A stretch of DNA of 64,000 nt from Cherax quadricarinatus (Eukaryota > Arthropoda > Malacostraca > Decapoda > Parastacidae), in contig NC_091357.1 of assembly GCF_038502225.1 (NCBI RefSeq), positions 10,316,639-10,380,638 of the forward strand, in the 5' to 3' direction. Numbering within the stretch: the first letter of the stretch is position 1; the number at the start of each line of letters is the position of its first letter. A program made the position numbers and the translations under genes. Shown here piece after piece: positions 63,085-64,000 of this stretch. The notes below the pieces were generated by a model. It saw only the letters and a list, made by a program, of their open reading frames with translations, made no database searches and had not been told where the DNA came from.

Positions 63085-64000
63085 TCAGTCTACAAGGTGC
63101 CAATGATTGCTTTCACTCCGTCCACAAGGTATCAATGATTGCTTCCACTCACAAGGTACCAATGATTGCTTCCACTTCGTCTACAAGGTACTAGTGATTG
63201 CTTCCACTCCTTCTACAAGGTACCATTAATTGCTTCCACTCGGTCTACAAGATACCAGTGATTGCTTCCAATCCGTCTACAAGGTACCAATGATTGCTTC
63301 CACTCAGTCTACAAGGTACCAATGATTGCTTCCACTCAGTCTACAAGGTACCAATGATTGCTTCCACCCGGTCTATAAGGTACCAATGATTGCTTCCACT
63401 AAGTCTACAAGATACCAGTGATTGTTTCCACTCCTTTTACAATGTACCAATGATTGCTTCCACTTCGTCTACAAGGTGCCAATGATTGCTTCCACTTCGT
63501 CTACAAGGTACCAATGATTGCTTCCACTCCTTTTACAATGTACCAATGATTGCTTCCACTTCGTCTACAAGGTGCCAATGATTGCTTCCACTTCGTCTAC
63601 AAGGTACCAATGATTGCTTCCACTTCTTTTACAAGGTACCAATGATTGCTTCCACTCCGTCTACAAAGTACCAGTGATTGCTTCCACTCCTTTTACAAGG
63701 TACCAGTGATTGCTTTCACTCCGTCTATAAAGTACCAATGATTGCTTTCACTTCATCTACAAGGTACCAATGATTGCTTCCAATCCGTCTACAAGGTACC
63801 AATGATTGCTGCCACTCCTTCTACGAGGTACCAATGATTGCTTCCACTCCTCTTACAAGGTACCAGTGATTGCTTCTACTCCGTCTACAAGGTACCAATG
63901 ATTGCTTCCATTCCGTCTACAAGGTACCAGTGATTGCTTCTAATCCGTCTGCAAGGTACCAATGATTGCTTCCACTCTGTCTACAAAGTACCAATGATTG
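63085..64000. repeat. 32-bp minisatellite, cut by window end
   Basis: About 28 units of ACAAGGTACCAATGATTGCT plus TCCACTCCGTCT. Many point variants (CAGTG, GATACC, TTCGTC, CTTTTA) occur. The array continues past 64000. Confidence 0.95.

Overview
This window looks like gene-free, repeat-saturated eukaryotic DNA. It most resembles intergenic or heterochromatic sequence of a decapod crustacean. That assignment rests on four things: the extreme load of microsatellites, abundant minisatellites, tRNA-derived SINEs, and dispersed motifs I associate from general knowledge with crayfish, lobster and shrimp genomes. It is an inference; no species can be named. I found no host protein-coding gene, rRNA or functional tRNA. 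Nearly all long open frames are translations of tandem repeats whose array length happens to lack stops.

Layout. 1-10.6 kb: short minisatellites (49, 28, 25, 20, ~24 bp), SSR tracts, one MITE copy, SINE and LINE scraps, and a perfect 76-bp foldback carrying hammerhead-like motifs (8022-8374). 10.7-14.2 kb: a pyrimidine-rich 18/24-bp satellite. 14.97-19.70 kb: a 34-bp satellite of about 139 units. 20-25.7 kb: tandem SINE tails, a GA-rich minisatellite and a SINE. 25.95-27.97 kb: a 5'-truncated but uninterrupted LINE reverse transcriptase between two (CA)n tracts. 28.86-32.62 kb: a second, unrelated 34-bp satellite with a 1,666-bp higher-order duplication. 32.9-37.8 kb: CTG-, TAC- and CAG-rich arrays. 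38-40 kb: minisatellites and LINE/SINE ends. 40.36-41.48 kb: nested foldbacks with four hammerhead-like motifs, two of them in direct tandem 122 bp apart. 41.6-47.6 kb: MITE copies, an RTE-like reverse transcriptase fragment, SINEs and many (TA)n/(TG)n tracts. 48-54.4 kb: further minisatellites. 54.53-61.12 kb: a 44-bp satellite (about 150 units) with a 2,718-bp higher-order duplication. 61.99-62.24 kb: a well-preserved tRNA-derived SINE. 63.08 kb to the end: a 32-bp array running out of the window.

How the parts relate. Mobile elements and simple repeats are physically coupled. One LINE family has (CA)n at both ends of three copies. The MITE and the RTE-like element are bounded by (TA)n. SINE tails end in (ATT)n or (AAT)n. 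The most unusual component is a dispersed family with the hammerhead core (CUGANGA, stem II, GAAA), covarying stem II sequences and a palindromic GAAACGUUUC. It resembles the minimal ribozymes described in Penelope-like elements and retrozymes.
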